Positions 24,701 to 36,700 of a stretch of DNA of 64,000 bases are shown here, piece by piece. Position numbers and translations under genes: made by a program. The notes under the pieces were generated by a model. That model searched no databases and was not told the DNA's origin. It saw only the letters and a program-made list of their open reading frames with translations. The DNA is from Cyanophora paradoxa (taxonomy: Eukaryota; Glaucocystophyceae; Cyanophorales; Cyanophoraceae): positions 20,730 to 84,729 of the forward strand of contig QPMI01000267.1 in the NCBI GenBank assembly GCA_004431415.1, in the 5' to 3' direction. The first letter of the stretch is position 1. Each line of letters begins with the position of its first letter.

Positions 24701-27700
24701 TGGCTCCGCGTGCGCTCCACCTGCGCGGCCGCTCAGGGCGGGGGAGGAGGGCGGGGGGCGGGGCGGGGCGGGCCTCGGCGAGGAGGGAGGCGCGGACGCG
24801 GGACTCGGCGGTGGCGAGCGACTCGCGGGCCGAGGCGAGCTCCCCGTTCAGCCGCTCCAGCTCCGCCGTCAGCCGCTGCACGTCCCGCGGCGGCGCAGGC
24901 CCCTGGCTCGCCCCCGCCCCGCTCCCCGCGGCCCCGCCACCGGCGCCCCCGCCGCTGCCGCTCGCCTCGAGGACCGCGATGCGGTCGTGCAGACGGAGGA
25001 GGAGTCCTTCGGCGTCCCGCAGCTTCGTCTGCGCCGCCTCCGCCTCCGCCCGCCAATGGCGCACCTCCGCCTCCTTGGCGCCGGCCTGGGCGGCGGCGAC
25101 GGCGCGGCCCTCCTCCATGTCGGCCGTCCGCTTCCGCACCTCTTCCAGCTCCGCCGCCGTCTTGGCCAGCTCCGCCCGCAGCTGCTCGACGAGCTCGGCG
25201 CTCGGGGGCTCGCCCGGGGTGACGCCCTGGGCGGGCCCGAGGAGCTTCTGCTTGCGCTTCTTGCGCTCCGCCTCGAGGAGCTTCTCGGTGTCCTTGAGCT
25301 TGTTGCGGAGGAAGGCGATGGTGGAGTCGCGGCCGTCGGCGCCGGGCGCCGCCGGCGCGGGGGCCCCCGGGCCGCTGCTGCCGCGCAGCGAGGCCTCGTG
25401 GGAGCGCTCCTCGCTGGAGAGCTTCTCCCGTAGGTACGCGATCAGGGCGTCCCGCGTGTCCTCCGCCGGGCCCAGGCTCTCCCCGCCCCCCAGCCCCGCC
25501 AGAGGGCCCGGGCCCCCCAGGTACCCCGCCAGCTCCTGGCCCTGCCCTCCCGAGCCGGAGCCGGCGCCGCGGCCCGGCGCCCCCGCCGAAGACGAGGAGC
25601 CGGCGCGGGGGTTGCTGGAGGCACCACCGGGTCCGGGGAGCCAGACTGTGGCCGACGTCGAGAGCGCCACGCTCCCGCGGGCGGCGGCGGCGGCGGCGGC
25701 GGCGCCCCCGGTGGGGACGGGGAGGGAGAGGGAGGTGGCGGCCTGCGTCAGGGCGATGCCGCGGGCGGCGGCGCTGCCGGCGGGGGCGGCGCCAATGCCG
25801 CCGGGGGCCGGGAGGGAGATGGTGGCCGAGGGCGGCGCGAGCGGGATCGCCCGCGCCGCCGACGGCCTTGATGAGGCCGGCACGGGGAGGACGATCGGCC
25901 CGCCCACGGGCCCCGTGCTCGACGGGGCGCCCAGGATGAGCCCGCCCGTCGTGCCCCCCCCGGGGGCCCCCGAGAGCGACCCGGGGTCCCCGGGGGCCGC
26001 CAAGGAGATGGAGCCTCCGGAGACGGGGAGCGGGAAGGAGGAGCCCGGGGCGGTGGCGACGCCGCGGCCCCCGGCGGACGGCGGAAGGGCGAAGCCGCCG
26101 GCGCCGCGACCCACCGACAGGGGGACCACACCCCGACCGTACCCGTACCCGGGGCCGGGCGCCGGGCTCGTCGCGAACGGGAACGGCCCCGCGCCGCGGG
26201 CCGCTCCCGAGAGGGGCACAGCGCCCGGAAGGGGCACAGGGAACCGAACGGGTACGGCGCCGGGGACAGGCCGGACGGGGACGGCACCCGGAATCGGGAA
26301 CCCGCGTCCGCCGACGGGCACGGCGCCTGGCTTGGGGGCGGCGTTCTTGCCTCCCTTGGACGCCGCCTTGGCGGCCTTCCCCGAGCTCTTGCCCTCGGAA
26401 GCCTGCGGCGCGCCGGGGTTAGGCGGCAGGCGCAGGGCCGCCCGGCGCGCGGCGCACCGCGCCCTCCTTGCGCTTCTTCTTGCCCTCCTTCTGGTTGGGG
26501 CGACGGAGCTTGTCGCGGTTGGCGCGCGAGGCGAGCGGGGCCTTCCGCCGCTTCTTGGCGCCGCCTCCGGCCTCCGAGGAGCTGGAGCTGGAGCTGCTCG
26601 CCCCCTCTTCCTCGGCGGAGGAGTAGGAGGAGGCGGACGAGGAGGAGTCTGCCTTCTTCTTCTTCGACTTGCGCCGGTTCCTGGCCGCCGGCTTGGACGC
26701 GCTCGCCCCGTCGCCCGTCTTCTGGCGCTTGGCGGCAGGCTTGGAGGGCGTCGACGTGCGCTTGGACCGCAACCTCGACGACGGGCCCGCCGGCGACTTG
26801 CCGGCAGCGCCGCCCTCCTCTCCCCCGCCTGCCCCCTCCTTCTCTGCATCCTTGCCTCCGCCCGCTTCAGCACCCGTCCCGTCGCCGATCGGACCCGTAC
26901 CGCCCGCTGCTGCGACCTCTCCATCCTCCGAAGCGTTCGGGACTTCCCGGATGTCAACACTCGGCTGCTCCGCCGCCGCTGATTCCGTGGCGCCCGAAGC
27001 TGCGCTCTCCTCCATCGCATCGGCGCCCTCGGCAGCGGCATCGCCCGCTGCACCAGCCTCCTCCGCTGCCACAGGCTCTGCCGACGCCTTCGCTGATTCG
27101 CGCGCGTCCGTTGTCTCCTCCGTCGCATCGGCGCTCTCAGCTGCGGCATCGTCGGCGGCATCGCCCGCTGCACCAGCCTCCTCCGCTGCCGCAGGCTCTG
27201 CCGACACCCCCGCTGATTCGCGCGCGTCCGTTGCCTCCTCCATCGCATCGGCGCCCTCAGCTGCGGCATCGTCGGCGGCATCGCCCGCTGCACCAGCCTC
27301 CTCCGCTGCCGCAGGCTCTGCCGACGCCTCCGCTGATTCGCGCGCGTCCGTTGCCTCCTCCATCGCATCGGCGCCCTCAGCTGCGGCATCGTCGGCGGCA
27401 TCGCCCGCTGCACCAACCTCCTCCGCTGCCGCAGGCTCTGCCGACGCCCCCGCTGATTCGCGCGCGTCCGTTGCCTCCTCCATCGCATCGGCGCCCTCAG
27501 CTGCGGCATCGTCGGCGGCATCGCCCGCTGCACCAACCTCCTCCGCTGCCGCAGGCTCTGCCGACGCCCCCGCTGATTCGCGCGCGTCCGTTGTCTCCTC
27601 CATCGCATCGGCGCCCTCAGCTGCGGCATCGTCGGCGGCATCGCCCGCTGCACCAGCCTCCTCCGCTGCCGCAGGCTCTGCCGACGTCTCCGCTGATTCG

Positions 27701-28080
27701 CGCGCGTCCGTTGCCTCCTCCGTCGCATCGGCGCCCTCAGCTGCGGCATCGTCGGCGGCATCGCCCGCTGCACCAGCCTCCTCCGCTGCCGCAAGCTCTG
27801 CCGACGCCCCCGCTGATTCGCGCGCGTCCGTTGTCTCCTCCACTGCATCGGCGTCTGGAACTGCATCGCCGGCGGGATCGATCACTGCACCGCTTTCCTG
27901 CGCGGCCGCAGGCTGCAGCGGACCTTCTGCAGATGCTTTCACATCCATCTCATCCGTTTCTTCCATCGCGGCGGTGTCTTCTGTGTCGTCGGCACCTTCA
28001 GTCGGATCGTCGACTGCGGTGGTCGCTGTGGTCTCCTCCGCCGCTGCCGGGGCAGGTTCCGGAGCCTCGGAGCTTTGCAT
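21743..28080 (-). CDS. Large low-complexity nuclear-type protein with 40-aa repeats and Y-S-Q prion-like tail
   Basis: The likely ATG is at 28080 (MQSSEAPEPAPAAAEE); upstream in-frame codons lack an ATG, so a 5' exon is possible. Region by region: seven tandem acidic 40-residue repeats; a basic Ser/Lys-rich segment with KRTSTPSKPAAKRQK and RRKSKKKKADSSS (nuclear-localisation-like); a GT-AG intron near 26412-26460; a long Pro/Gly/Val-rich segment with repeated PGAVPV; coiled coils such as STIAFLRNKLKDTEKLLEAE; a compact stretch with FPLLRNLPVKPLKKGTQ, IISDDDLFG and GPTNCILYELL; then Ala-rich and Gln-rich tracts, dozens of A-Y-S-Q words and the end YYGSTWGS. The FUS/EWS-like composition suggests an RNA- or chromatin-associated condensate protein; no RNA-binding domain was seen. 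The family is unrecognised. Confidence 0.6.
22260..22710 (-). repeat. Degenerate coding repeat, YSQA/AYTQA (prion-like)
   Basis: On the minus strand the words SAYSQAAQ, QAYTQAAQ and SAYSQADQ recur about every 7-12 residues, giving a Tyr/Ser/Gln/Ala-only tract. Its DNA shows as repeated GCCTGCGAGTAGGCGGACTG-type blocks on the plus strand. The [S/G]-Y-[S/G]-Q pattern is the same general class as the N-terminal low-complexity domains of FUS and EWS. Confidence 0.8.
27041..27860 (-). repeat. Coding minisatellite, 120-bp unit, about 7 copies
   Basis: The sequence repeats at exactly 120-bp spacing (27061, 27181, 27301, 27421, 27541, 27661, 27781), with degenerate copies at both ends. Each unit encodes 40 acidic, alanine-rich residues (DARESAGASAEPAAAEEAG...). 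Copies differ at a handful of sites, and one copy near 27061 has lost 12 bp (GTCGGCGGCATC). All indels keep the reading frame, which supports translation. Confidence 0.92.
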
Positions 28081-28580
28081 ATCGATCGCATCGCCCGGAA
28101 CGTGTGCTGCCTGTTGAGCTGCTTCGGTTAGACTGCCGGCAGGCCCAGCGTCCGTGTCAGCGTCCAAGGGCTTCGGGGCATCCTGGGACGATCGTAAGAA
28201 GGCAAGATGGCGAGAAAAAGCTTCGAGAAAACGCTGACAGGAGCGGGGTCCGAGTCGGAAAGCTGCCCGGGCTCCTTATCGAGGATTCCGTCAGAAGTTA
28301 GCGGATCTGCGAAGACGCTCGTTTTCAACGTCCGACTTTGAAATCTCTGATGCTATGCACTCGTACCTCCAGGCTGCTGGCCCTCCTCCGCCATCCGCGA
28401 ACTCGCCCTTGGCAATTAGGATCGTCGGCTCTACTGTGTCGAGCGAAACGTCTCTATCACGTTCAGGATCCCAATTCGACGTTTTCACGCCGCTGCGGAA
28501 AACGAGGCGATCCAGGGACTAGAGCCGGGGGGAAGTGGATTCCCGGGGCTACAGGCTCACCACTGCGTTCGCCGAGAACG
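28081..28580. other. Divergent promoter region
   Basis: About 500 bp separate the minus-strand low-complexity gene from the plus-strand F-box gene. It has lower G+C than the coding flanks and presumably holds both promoters and leader exons. The minus-strand frame stays open to 28167 but without an ATG above 28080. No specific element is assignable. Confidence 0.4.
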
Positions 28581-29764
28581 ATGGCCGAGGAGCGCGAGGC
28601 GAAGCGCGCGCGCGTAGAAAGCTCGTCAGCAACGAGCGACGCACTGAACGTGGACACGAGCGACGAGCGGCTGCAGCTGATCGACCTCCCGGATGAACTT
28701 CTCCTTCGCGTTTTCTCGAGCTGCAGCGCCAACGCAAGCCGCTGTGCTCTCGCGAGGACGTGCAAGAGGCTGCACCAGCTGTCGAACTTGCCGGAAGCCG
28801 GGTGGCGCTATTTGCCGCTGCGCGTCAGCGTCGGGTGCTCTGCCGAGGACGCGTCGACAGCGAAGGCCGAATCTGTCCTCGGCGAGAGATTTGAGGGCCG
28901 CTTCATGTGCGCGATGCATTTTCTACCGGCTTGTGCGATGTGCAGCCAGCGTACGCACGCACAGGAGCGGGACGGAAGCGATCGAGTTTGCCTCCGAGCG
29001 GCGCTTCGGCCGCGTCACCACTCTTCGTTTCGTTTTCGCGCGGCGGCGGCCGCGGTCTACATCCGTGCAGGATTGCGAGGAGGAGCTGGCTGTTCTCGAC
29101 AGGTGAGGACGCGAGCGAAGACCTCGAGGAGCTATAGCTAGCGCTAGGCGGCGGCCCGAGTCGCCCGGGGGCGGCGCAGAGTGCTTGCGGGCGCCTCCTT
29201 CGCGGGCGTCGTCACGGACCTCTACCTGTACGTCTACAAGCCCGTGCTCTGCGAGGACGACGCCGGGGAGGGCGGCGGGGCGGGGGGGCAGGGCTTCTCG
29301 GCGATGCGGGAGGTGGAGCCGGGGGCGGACGAGGCAGAGGTTATCGCCCGGCGCCTCCCCAGCCTCCGCTCCGTGTTCTGCACCGAGGTGCCACCCCGCC
29401 CCGCCACCGCCCCCTGCGCACACTGCCGGCCCGAGGCGGCGCACAGGGCGGCCTGCGGACCTTCACGGGGCTCGCGCTGGGGGGCCTGCGGGGCCTGGAG
29501 CAGCTGCTGACGGCGCGCCACCTGCGCTCCTGGCACCTCCTCCTCGCCCTCTTCCCCCGCCTCCACCGCCTCTCCAACTGCGTCCTCTCGGGGGGCGCCG
29601 CCCCCCGCCCCCCGCGCCCCGCGCCCCGCCGACGGGCGCCCGCAGGAACGAGGGCCTCCGCCTCCTCGCCGCCCCCGACGCGGCGCGGCGCGGGCACGCC
29701 GCGGCGCGCCGCCTCTTCTTCGAACCGGCCGTTCTCTTCGCCCTCGGCCCGACCTCGCCGCCCG

Positions 29765-29796
<32 letters not shown>

Positions 29797-30638
29797 CGGA
29801 TCGCGGGGCGGCGCGGCCGCCCCTGGAGGTGGCCGGTCTGACCCTCGTAGGCCTCGACCTGCGCCTCCCCGGCGCCCTTGACGCCCTCGTCCCTCTCCTC
29901 GCCCGCGGCGTGCGCCCCCCGCCCCCGCCTATCCCCCGGCGCGGCCCCTGAGCCGCCTCCGCCAGGCGCGCTTCGTGACCCTCAAGGGGGCCTCGGGGGT
30001 GGCGGCCCTGCTGCGCGCCCTCGCCGCCCTGCCCCCGTCCCGCCCCTTCCTCGCCGCCGCCGCCGCGTGCCCCTCGGACTCGCCGGCGCCAGCGGTCGCT
30101 GCGACGACGGGCGGCTTCCACTTCGCGTTTGACGGCTGCGAATGGGGCACGCAGGAGGCGCGCCCCGCCGCCGGCCGCCTCCCAGCTCCCCTCACGCGCC
30201 CTCCCCGCAGCTCGCGGGCCTGGCGTCGCTCGGCGGGCGGGTGGAGAGCCTGCGCGTCGAGGGCCGCCCGCCGAGCAGCGCCGCGCCCCCGGCGGCTGCC
30301 CTGCTCGAGGCGGCGGCGGCGCTCGCGGCCCTCCGCCACCTCGAGCTCGCTTCGTGCCCGGGCGCCGTCCCCCTGGAGGCGACGCGGCGCCTCCTCGCCG
30401 CCTGCCCCCTCCTCGCCTCCCTCTCCCTCGCCAGGTGCCCGCCCCTGCCGGCGGCCCCGGCAGGCCTGCCCCTGAGAGGGCGCCAGGTGCGCCGCGCTGG
30501 AGGCCGGCGTGCTGGAGGCCCTCGAGGGGCGCCGGGAGGCGGCGGGGCGCGATGGGCGCCCCTTCGCCTTCGAGGCGCCCCCGAGGCCCCCGAGGCGGAG
30601 GGCGGTCCCGGAGCCTGCCCAGCCCTCTGACGACGAGT
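28581..30638 (+). CDS. F-box/LRR protein (putative SCF ubiquitin-ligase substrate receptor)
   Basis: ATG at 28581 (MAEEREAKRARVESSS) is followed by a clear F-box: LQLIDLPDELLLRVFSSC, then LARTCKRLHQLSN. F-box proteins bind SKP1 and deliver substrates to cullin-1 ubiquitin ligases. Later exons carry irregular leucine-rich segments: VVTDLYLYVYKPVLCED, RRLPSLRSVFCTE, GLEQLLTARHLRSWHLLL, ARFVTLKGASGVAALLRAL, and ALRHLELASCPGAVPLEATR with LLASLSLARC. Introns are short and C-rich, one of them spanning a GCC(GCC)n tract near 29770-29800. The last exon stays open through a 19-base C-run into the convergent neighbour, so the 3' end is unresolved. The F-box is secure; the LRR reading is moderate. Confidence 0.75.
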
Positions 30639-30657
30639 CCCCCCCCCCCCCCCCCCC
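30639..30657. repeat. 19-base C homopolymer
   Basis: Nineteen consecutive C residues lie at the 3' end of the F-box gene, about 90 bp from the stop of the convergent focadhesin-like gene. Such a run is prone to length change and miscalling. The F-box frame runs through without a stop if the length is right, and terminates soon after if it is off by one. Confidence 0.9.
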
Positions 30658-30745
30658 TCCGAGCGCTCCGAGCTCTGCCGCGCCTGTTTGCGTCTTCTGC
30701 AGCGAAGAAGTGCGGTCGAAGAACAGGCGCGGCTCTGGGTCTGCC

Positions 30746-33700
30746 TCAGGGCGCGGGGAAGCAGGCAGCGTCGAAGGCGGCGCTGAGCTGCGGCCAGGCG
30801 GCGTCCGAGGCGAGGGACGGGGCGAGCCCCGCCGCCCGCATCCCCTCCGCCGTCGCCACGAGGAGCGCACGGGCCGCCCGCCCGAGCCGCCGCCCCGACG
30901 CGAGCGTCACGAGTCGCACTGCGAGGCCGTCCGCCGCCGCCCGCGCCGCGGCAACCGCCGCGGGTCTGCTCCGCCGGCGGGTCGGGCAGAGGGCGAGAAA
31001 GAGGGCGGGGAGGGTGGCGGGAGGGCGCGGGCAGCGGAGCAAGCGGCGAGCTCCGGGGCGGGGCACCCGAGGAGGGCGCCCTCGCCGGGGTCCTCCGCCA
31101 CCAGCGAGGGGCCGGCGGCGAGCGCCGCCCCGCCCTCGCCCTCGCCCTCGCCCGCGCCCTCGGCGGGTCGGCGCGGGGCCGGGGGCGCGGGCGGCCCAGG
31201 CGCGGGCGGCGTGGGCGAGGTAGCGGAGGAGGCCGTCGGGGCGCTCGGCGAGGGCCGCGAGGTCGAGCGTGTCACACGCCCACGCCGCCACCCGCCCCGC
31301 CCCGCCGCCTCCTCCCCGCGCCCCACCCCGCCAGCGCCCCAAGCGGCCGCGCCAGCGCCGGCGCCAGCGCCGCCCCCGCCTCCGACTCGCCGCACAGCTG
31401 CCGCCAGCGCGCGGCGGCGGCGGCGAGGGGCGTGCGGGGAGGGGCCGCCCCGCGGAGGCGAGGTGCGCGGCGAGGAGGGCGCCCTTGGCCCGCAGCACCG
31501 CCGGGGGCCGCGGAGGGCGGCGGCGACGGCGGCGGCGGCGGCGTCGCCGCCGCCGGCGTGGAGGGCGCAGGCGGCGGGGTCGCCGGCGAGGAGCGCCGCC
31601 CCCGCCTCGGGCTCCGCCAGCGCCGCCGCCTCCGCCAGCGCCCAGAAGGCCGCCTCCGCCTCCCCCGAGGGAAGAGCGCCCCGGCGGCCGGCGCGCAGCA
31701 GGGGCCGGGGCGGGGGCGGGCACGGGCCCGGTCGAGCGCAAGGGCGAGCGCGCGGTGGAGCTCGGCCCGGACGGTGGCGTGCAGCGGGGGCGACGGGAGC
31801 GCCAGCGCCTCCGCCAGGGCCTCCGCAAAGGGGCGCCAGAGGGCCCCGGGGCGCGCTGCGGGCGGCGGCGGCGGGGGCGCAGGCGTCGAGGAGGTCGGCG
31901 GCGAGCTTGCGGGCGCGCCCCGAGGAGAAGAGGGCGAGCAGCCGCGGCATCGCCCGCACGAGCGCCTCCCGCACCTGCCCCCGCCCCCGTCAGCGTGCGT
32001 CCCACCCCGCCGCCCCGCCCCCGCCCCGCGCGCCTCGGGCTCGAGGGAGGGCCAGCGGGCCGGCTCGGCGAGCTCCGAGAGGAGCGCCGCGGCGCGGGCG
32101 ACGGCCGCCGGGGAGCCCGGGGCCGGGCACGTGGCGCGCCCCACGAGCAGGAGCACGGCGGCGGCGCGCCCGCGGGGCCCGGCGCCGCTCTTGAGGGCGC
32201 GCTGCACGAGCGGCGTGTAGTCGAGGGGCGGGAGCGAGGCGGCGTGCCGCGCCAGCACCCGCAGCGCCCCCGCCAGCGCCTCTGCCGCCCCGCCGTCGGC
32301 CGCGGCGGCGGGGCGGGCCGGGGCGGAGGCGCGGGGCGGACCTGGGGCCGGGGCGGCGGCGCCGGGGCCGCCCTCGACGAGCTCGAGGAGGCAGCGGACG
32401 ACGCCTTGCCGCACGTTCGGCAGCGTCAGCGCCGCCCGCTCCCCGCCACCTGCGCCCGCCGCCGCCGCCGCCGCTGTGCCCGCCGTGAGGAAAAGCCTCG
32501 AGAGGGTGGGGAGGAGGGGCAGGCCGTTCGCACCGCTGAGGAGGCCGGCGCCGTCGCCGGCGGCTGCGGCTGCGGCGGCGGCGTGGCGGGCGGCGAGGCC
32601 GGCGACCGCGCCGAGGGCCATGGCGGCGAGGCGCCGGAGCTGCGACCGGCGGCTCGCAGGGCGGGGCGGGCGGGGCGGGGCGGGCGCACCTTGGAGTCGG
32701 CGTCGGCGTCGAGGACAGCCTCGAGGGCCTCCATCGCTTCCCGGCCGCCCCGCCGCCCCCGCCTCCGCCAGCGCCCGCGGCAGCTCCCGCACCCGCCGCG
32801 CTGCCGCAGCTGCCGCCGGCACCGCCGCCCCGAACGCCGCGCCGGGAGTCCCGCCGCGGGGGCCGCCACGAGGTCCGCCCCGAGGGCGTGCCCAATCGCT
32901 GCGCGTCGTTAGCAGAGAAGGCCGGAGAGGGTGAGCGGCTGGAGCATACCGAGAACGGCGGCGGCTCGGGCGGCCGGCGGGCGCTTCGCCGCGGCCGGCA
33001 CCACGGCCGCCCATCGCTCCAGGAGGGCGCGAGGGGCGTCGGGGCCGCCGGGGGCTGCCGGCCCGTACCCCTCCCGATCAAGCATCCGCAGCTGCGCGCC
33101 GGCGGGAGCTTGAGCGGCCGCGAGGGATCACAAAGGAGGGAGGGGCACCGCGGTGGCGAGGGCGGCGGGGCTGGCCCAGGCGAGGGGCCCGGATGCGTCG
33201 GAGGAGCCGGCGAGGGCGCGCTCGGCGTGGGCGCGCAGGGGCGCGAGGGCCGCCGCGACGCCCTCCGCGGAGAGCAGGTCGAGGGCGAAGCAGCGGGCGA
33301 GGAGGGGCGGGAGGGCGGCGCAGGCCCCCGCCGCTCGCCCCTCCACCGCCGAGTCCACCGCCTCCGCCGCCGCCGCCACGAGGCCCCGCAGCAGCCTGCG
33401 CCCCGCGCCCCGCCCGTTGGCGAGGGCGCGCCGAGCAGCGCGCGGCGCTCGGGGCGGGCCCTTGCATGCCGGCGGCCGCCGCGTAGGAAGCGGCACCGCC
33501 GAGGGCGGCGAGGGCGCCGCCCTCGTCCCACCCGGCACCGTCCGCCGCGCGCGGCGGCGGCTGCGCCGCAGGCTCTCCGCCGACTTCGCCCTGCGCGCGG
33601 CGTCGCGGGCGGCGGGGCGAGGCAAGGCTGGGGACGGCGGGCCTGCAGGGAGGGCGGGAGGCGGGCGGCGGCCAGGAGGGCCCGGAGGGCGTCGGTGGCG

Positions 33701-36700
33701 AGCTCGCGGCGGGCGCCGCGGCCGCCCTGCGCGGGACTGGAGTCAGCTGCGGCGGGACGGCCGAGGGCGGGGGGCTCGCTCGGGCTCGTGGGCGGCGGGG
33801 GCCCTCGGGGCCGTCCGCCTCCTCCTCGTGCGCGGCGAGGCCCTCCAGCACGCAGCCTGCGCCGCGTCGGCGCTGCCCCGGCCCCGCAGGCGCAGCGGCC
33901 CCGCAGGCGCCGCGCACCCAGCCCGAGGGCGGCCCCGCAGCGGCCCCACTCCCCAACCGCTGCGCCGCCTGTCACGTGCACGGCGCGCTGCGGGGCGGCG
34001 CGGGCGGCGGGCGACGCACAGGGGCTGGCGAGGGCGTCGGCGAGGGCGGCGAGGGCAGCTTGCCGCCGCGCCGTCTCCAGTGGGGGCAGCGACGCTGCGC
34101 GCGGGCGGCTCGGGCGCTGCGCCGCGCGGCGGGCCCGCAAGCACGCCGCACCCGCTGCGAATCCAAGGCCGGCGGCGGCGCCGAAGGCGAGCCAGTCGGC
34201 GCCCTCCTGGGAGGAGTTGAAGGGCGGGCGGGCGAGGGGCGGGGGCGGGGCGGACGTGGCGGGCGGCGAGGGCGGGGAGGAGGGCGTCCACGGCCGCCTC
34301 GATCACGGCGTGCGCCGCCGCCGCCTCCACCGGCACCGCCGCCCCCTGGTGCGCCCTGCCAGCCCCGCTCGGCCCCTCTCCTCGTTGGCGCGGCGAGGAG
34401 CCGGCGCGCACCGAATGGCGTCGTCGACGGCGGCGGCGAGGGTGCCGACGGCGAGGGCGGCGTTGAGGGCTGCCGCGGGGCCCCCCGGCGGCTCGGCGAG
34501 CGCCTGCGCGTTCGTCAGAGGCGCCGGGCCGCGCTGGAGGGCCGCGCGGGCCGGCAGCAGGCTCTCGAGAAGGGAGCAGGCCGCCTCGTGCAGCGCCGGC
34601 CAGCGCCCGCCGGCCTCCCCCTGCGCCGCACCTCGTCCCCGCGCGCGGGGCGAGGGCCGGGCGGCGCACCTTCGCAGACAAGAGCGGGCTCCCCGCGAAC
34701 TCGACGGGGGCCTGCGCCAGCAGGCACTCCCTGCGCGCGCCGGCGCCGAGGGGCCTCAGCGGAAGACCGGAGAAGGGGGCGGGGACGCTCGGACCGCATG
34801 AAGGCGCGCCAGGCCGGGGGCGCGGCGAATCGAGCGAGCCAGTCGGAGGCCGGCGGCTCTTGCAGCGCGTCCGTGAGCCGCCGGCGCGCCGCCCGCGCCG
34901 CCTCCTGCGCCGCCTCCTCCCTCTCGCGCCGCTGCCGCTTCTCCCCCGCCGTGCGCGCCGCCTCCGGCCGCGCCAGCGGGGCCCCCGGCGGGCAGTGCAG
35001 CGCCCCGAGGGCCGCGCCGGCGCGCACCAACGGAGGAAGGGGCGCCCCGCCGGCGGCGGCCGCGTCGGCGGCGGCGCGGACGCGCGCGGCGGCGGCGGCG
35101 GAGGCGCGGGCGGCGGCAGGGAGGAGGGCGTCGTGCGCCTCGGCGGCGGGGCGCGCGGCGGGGCCGGCCGCCTCCCGCCCCCCCTTGGAATCGCCCCCGC
35201 GCGGCTTGAGGGCGGTCCACTGGGCGACGCCGCGGCGCTGGAGCTCGGGGCCGGCGGCGGCCGAGAGGAGCGCCTCGCAGGCGTCGAGGGCGGGGCCGGC
35301 GCCGCGCGCTCCCTCGCGCCGCAGCAGCTCCGCGTATCGCGCGTAGTCCGGCTGCGGCGCCTCAGGCGGGGCGGGGCCGGCGGGGCGGGGGCGGCGGCGC
35401 GCGCCTCGACCTCGGGCTCCTCCTCCTCCCCCTCCCCGGCCTCGCCGGCCGCCTTCGCCGCCTCCCCGCCCCCCTCCTCCTCCTCCTCCTCTGCCTCCTC
35501 GAGGGTGCCGGCCTCGAGGGCAGCCACGAGCTCCGGAGTGAAGGCCGCCTGCGGGGAGCCTCGGCGTGGTGCGGCCCCGGCGGGGCGGCGGCCGCACCAG
35601 AGCCTCGTAGGCCGCCGCCCGCACGCCCTCGGGGCCTCCTCCGAGCGCGCCGCCGCCCAGAGCCGCCGCAGCACGCCGGCCGCCTGCGGGGCGCTCAGCG
35701 GGGCGGGGCGCGGGGGCGGGGCGGGGCGGGGGCGCCTGGGCGGGGCTGGAGGCGGCGTCGGCGGCGGCGTGGCCGAGGAGGGCGAGGAGGGCGCGCTCGG
35801 GAGCGGGTGGAGCGGGGCGGGCTCGCCCTCGAGGCGCAGGAGGCGGCGCGAGACGAGGACGCGGAGGACGGTGTAGAAGTCCAGCGCGTCCGCCCCGCAC
35901 AGCGCGTCCAGCGCCTCCAGCGCCCCCGCAGCCGCCGCCGGGTTCCCCTCCCGCAGCGCCAGCGCCCCCTGCCGGCCGCCTCGCCGGGGCGCTGGTGGGG
36001 CGGGCGGAGCGGGCGGCGGGCGTGGGCGCGCCTGGATGAGGTGGAGGGCGTCGAGGGCACGGCGGGGTCGGCAGCGGGCGACCTCGCGCAGCGCCCCGCA
36101 CACCGCCAGCTGCAGCTCCCGGTCCCCCGGCGACCCCGCCTCCGCCTCCTTCGCCGCCCCCGCCAGCGCCTCCAGCAGCTGCCCCCCGTCAGGCCCCGCC
36201 CCGCGCGGCGGGCGGCGGGCCGCGGGCCTTGGGGAAGAAGCGGTCGGTCCTGCGCCAGAGGTCGAGGTAGAGGGTGAGGGCGGCGGGGCGCGCCGCCTTG
36301 ACGGCGAGCAGCGGCTGGAGGGCGCGGATGACGGGCGTGAGCGCGGCCGGAGGCGACGCCGCGCTGACGAGGTGCGGGAGGCAGCGGAGGACGCCGAGCT
36401 GCTCTGCCGCCGGCACCCGGTTCGCCGCGTGCAGCAGCACCGGCAGCGCCGCCGGCCCCAGCGCGGCGCCCGTGGCGGGGCCGAAGGCGCGGGCTCGGAC
36501 AGCGGCGCTGGGGTGGAAGGCGAGGGCGGCGAGGGCGGCGCGGTCGGGCGGGGCCAGCCGGCGGGCGGCGGCGGCCTCGGCGAGCCCGTCAAGCCAGCGG
36601 AGGGTCGCCGGCGGCGCCTCGGCCCCCCTGCAAAGGCCGCCGCCAGCGCCGCCCGCAGCGCCGCCAGCTCGCCAAGCTCCCCCGCCGCCTCCCACTCCGG

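Noticed and set aside
27041-27860. Regularly spaced repeats considered as a CRISPR-like array
   Set aside because: The 120-bp units are contiguous with no unique spacers and stay in frame as 40-residue coding repeats in a eukaryotic gene.
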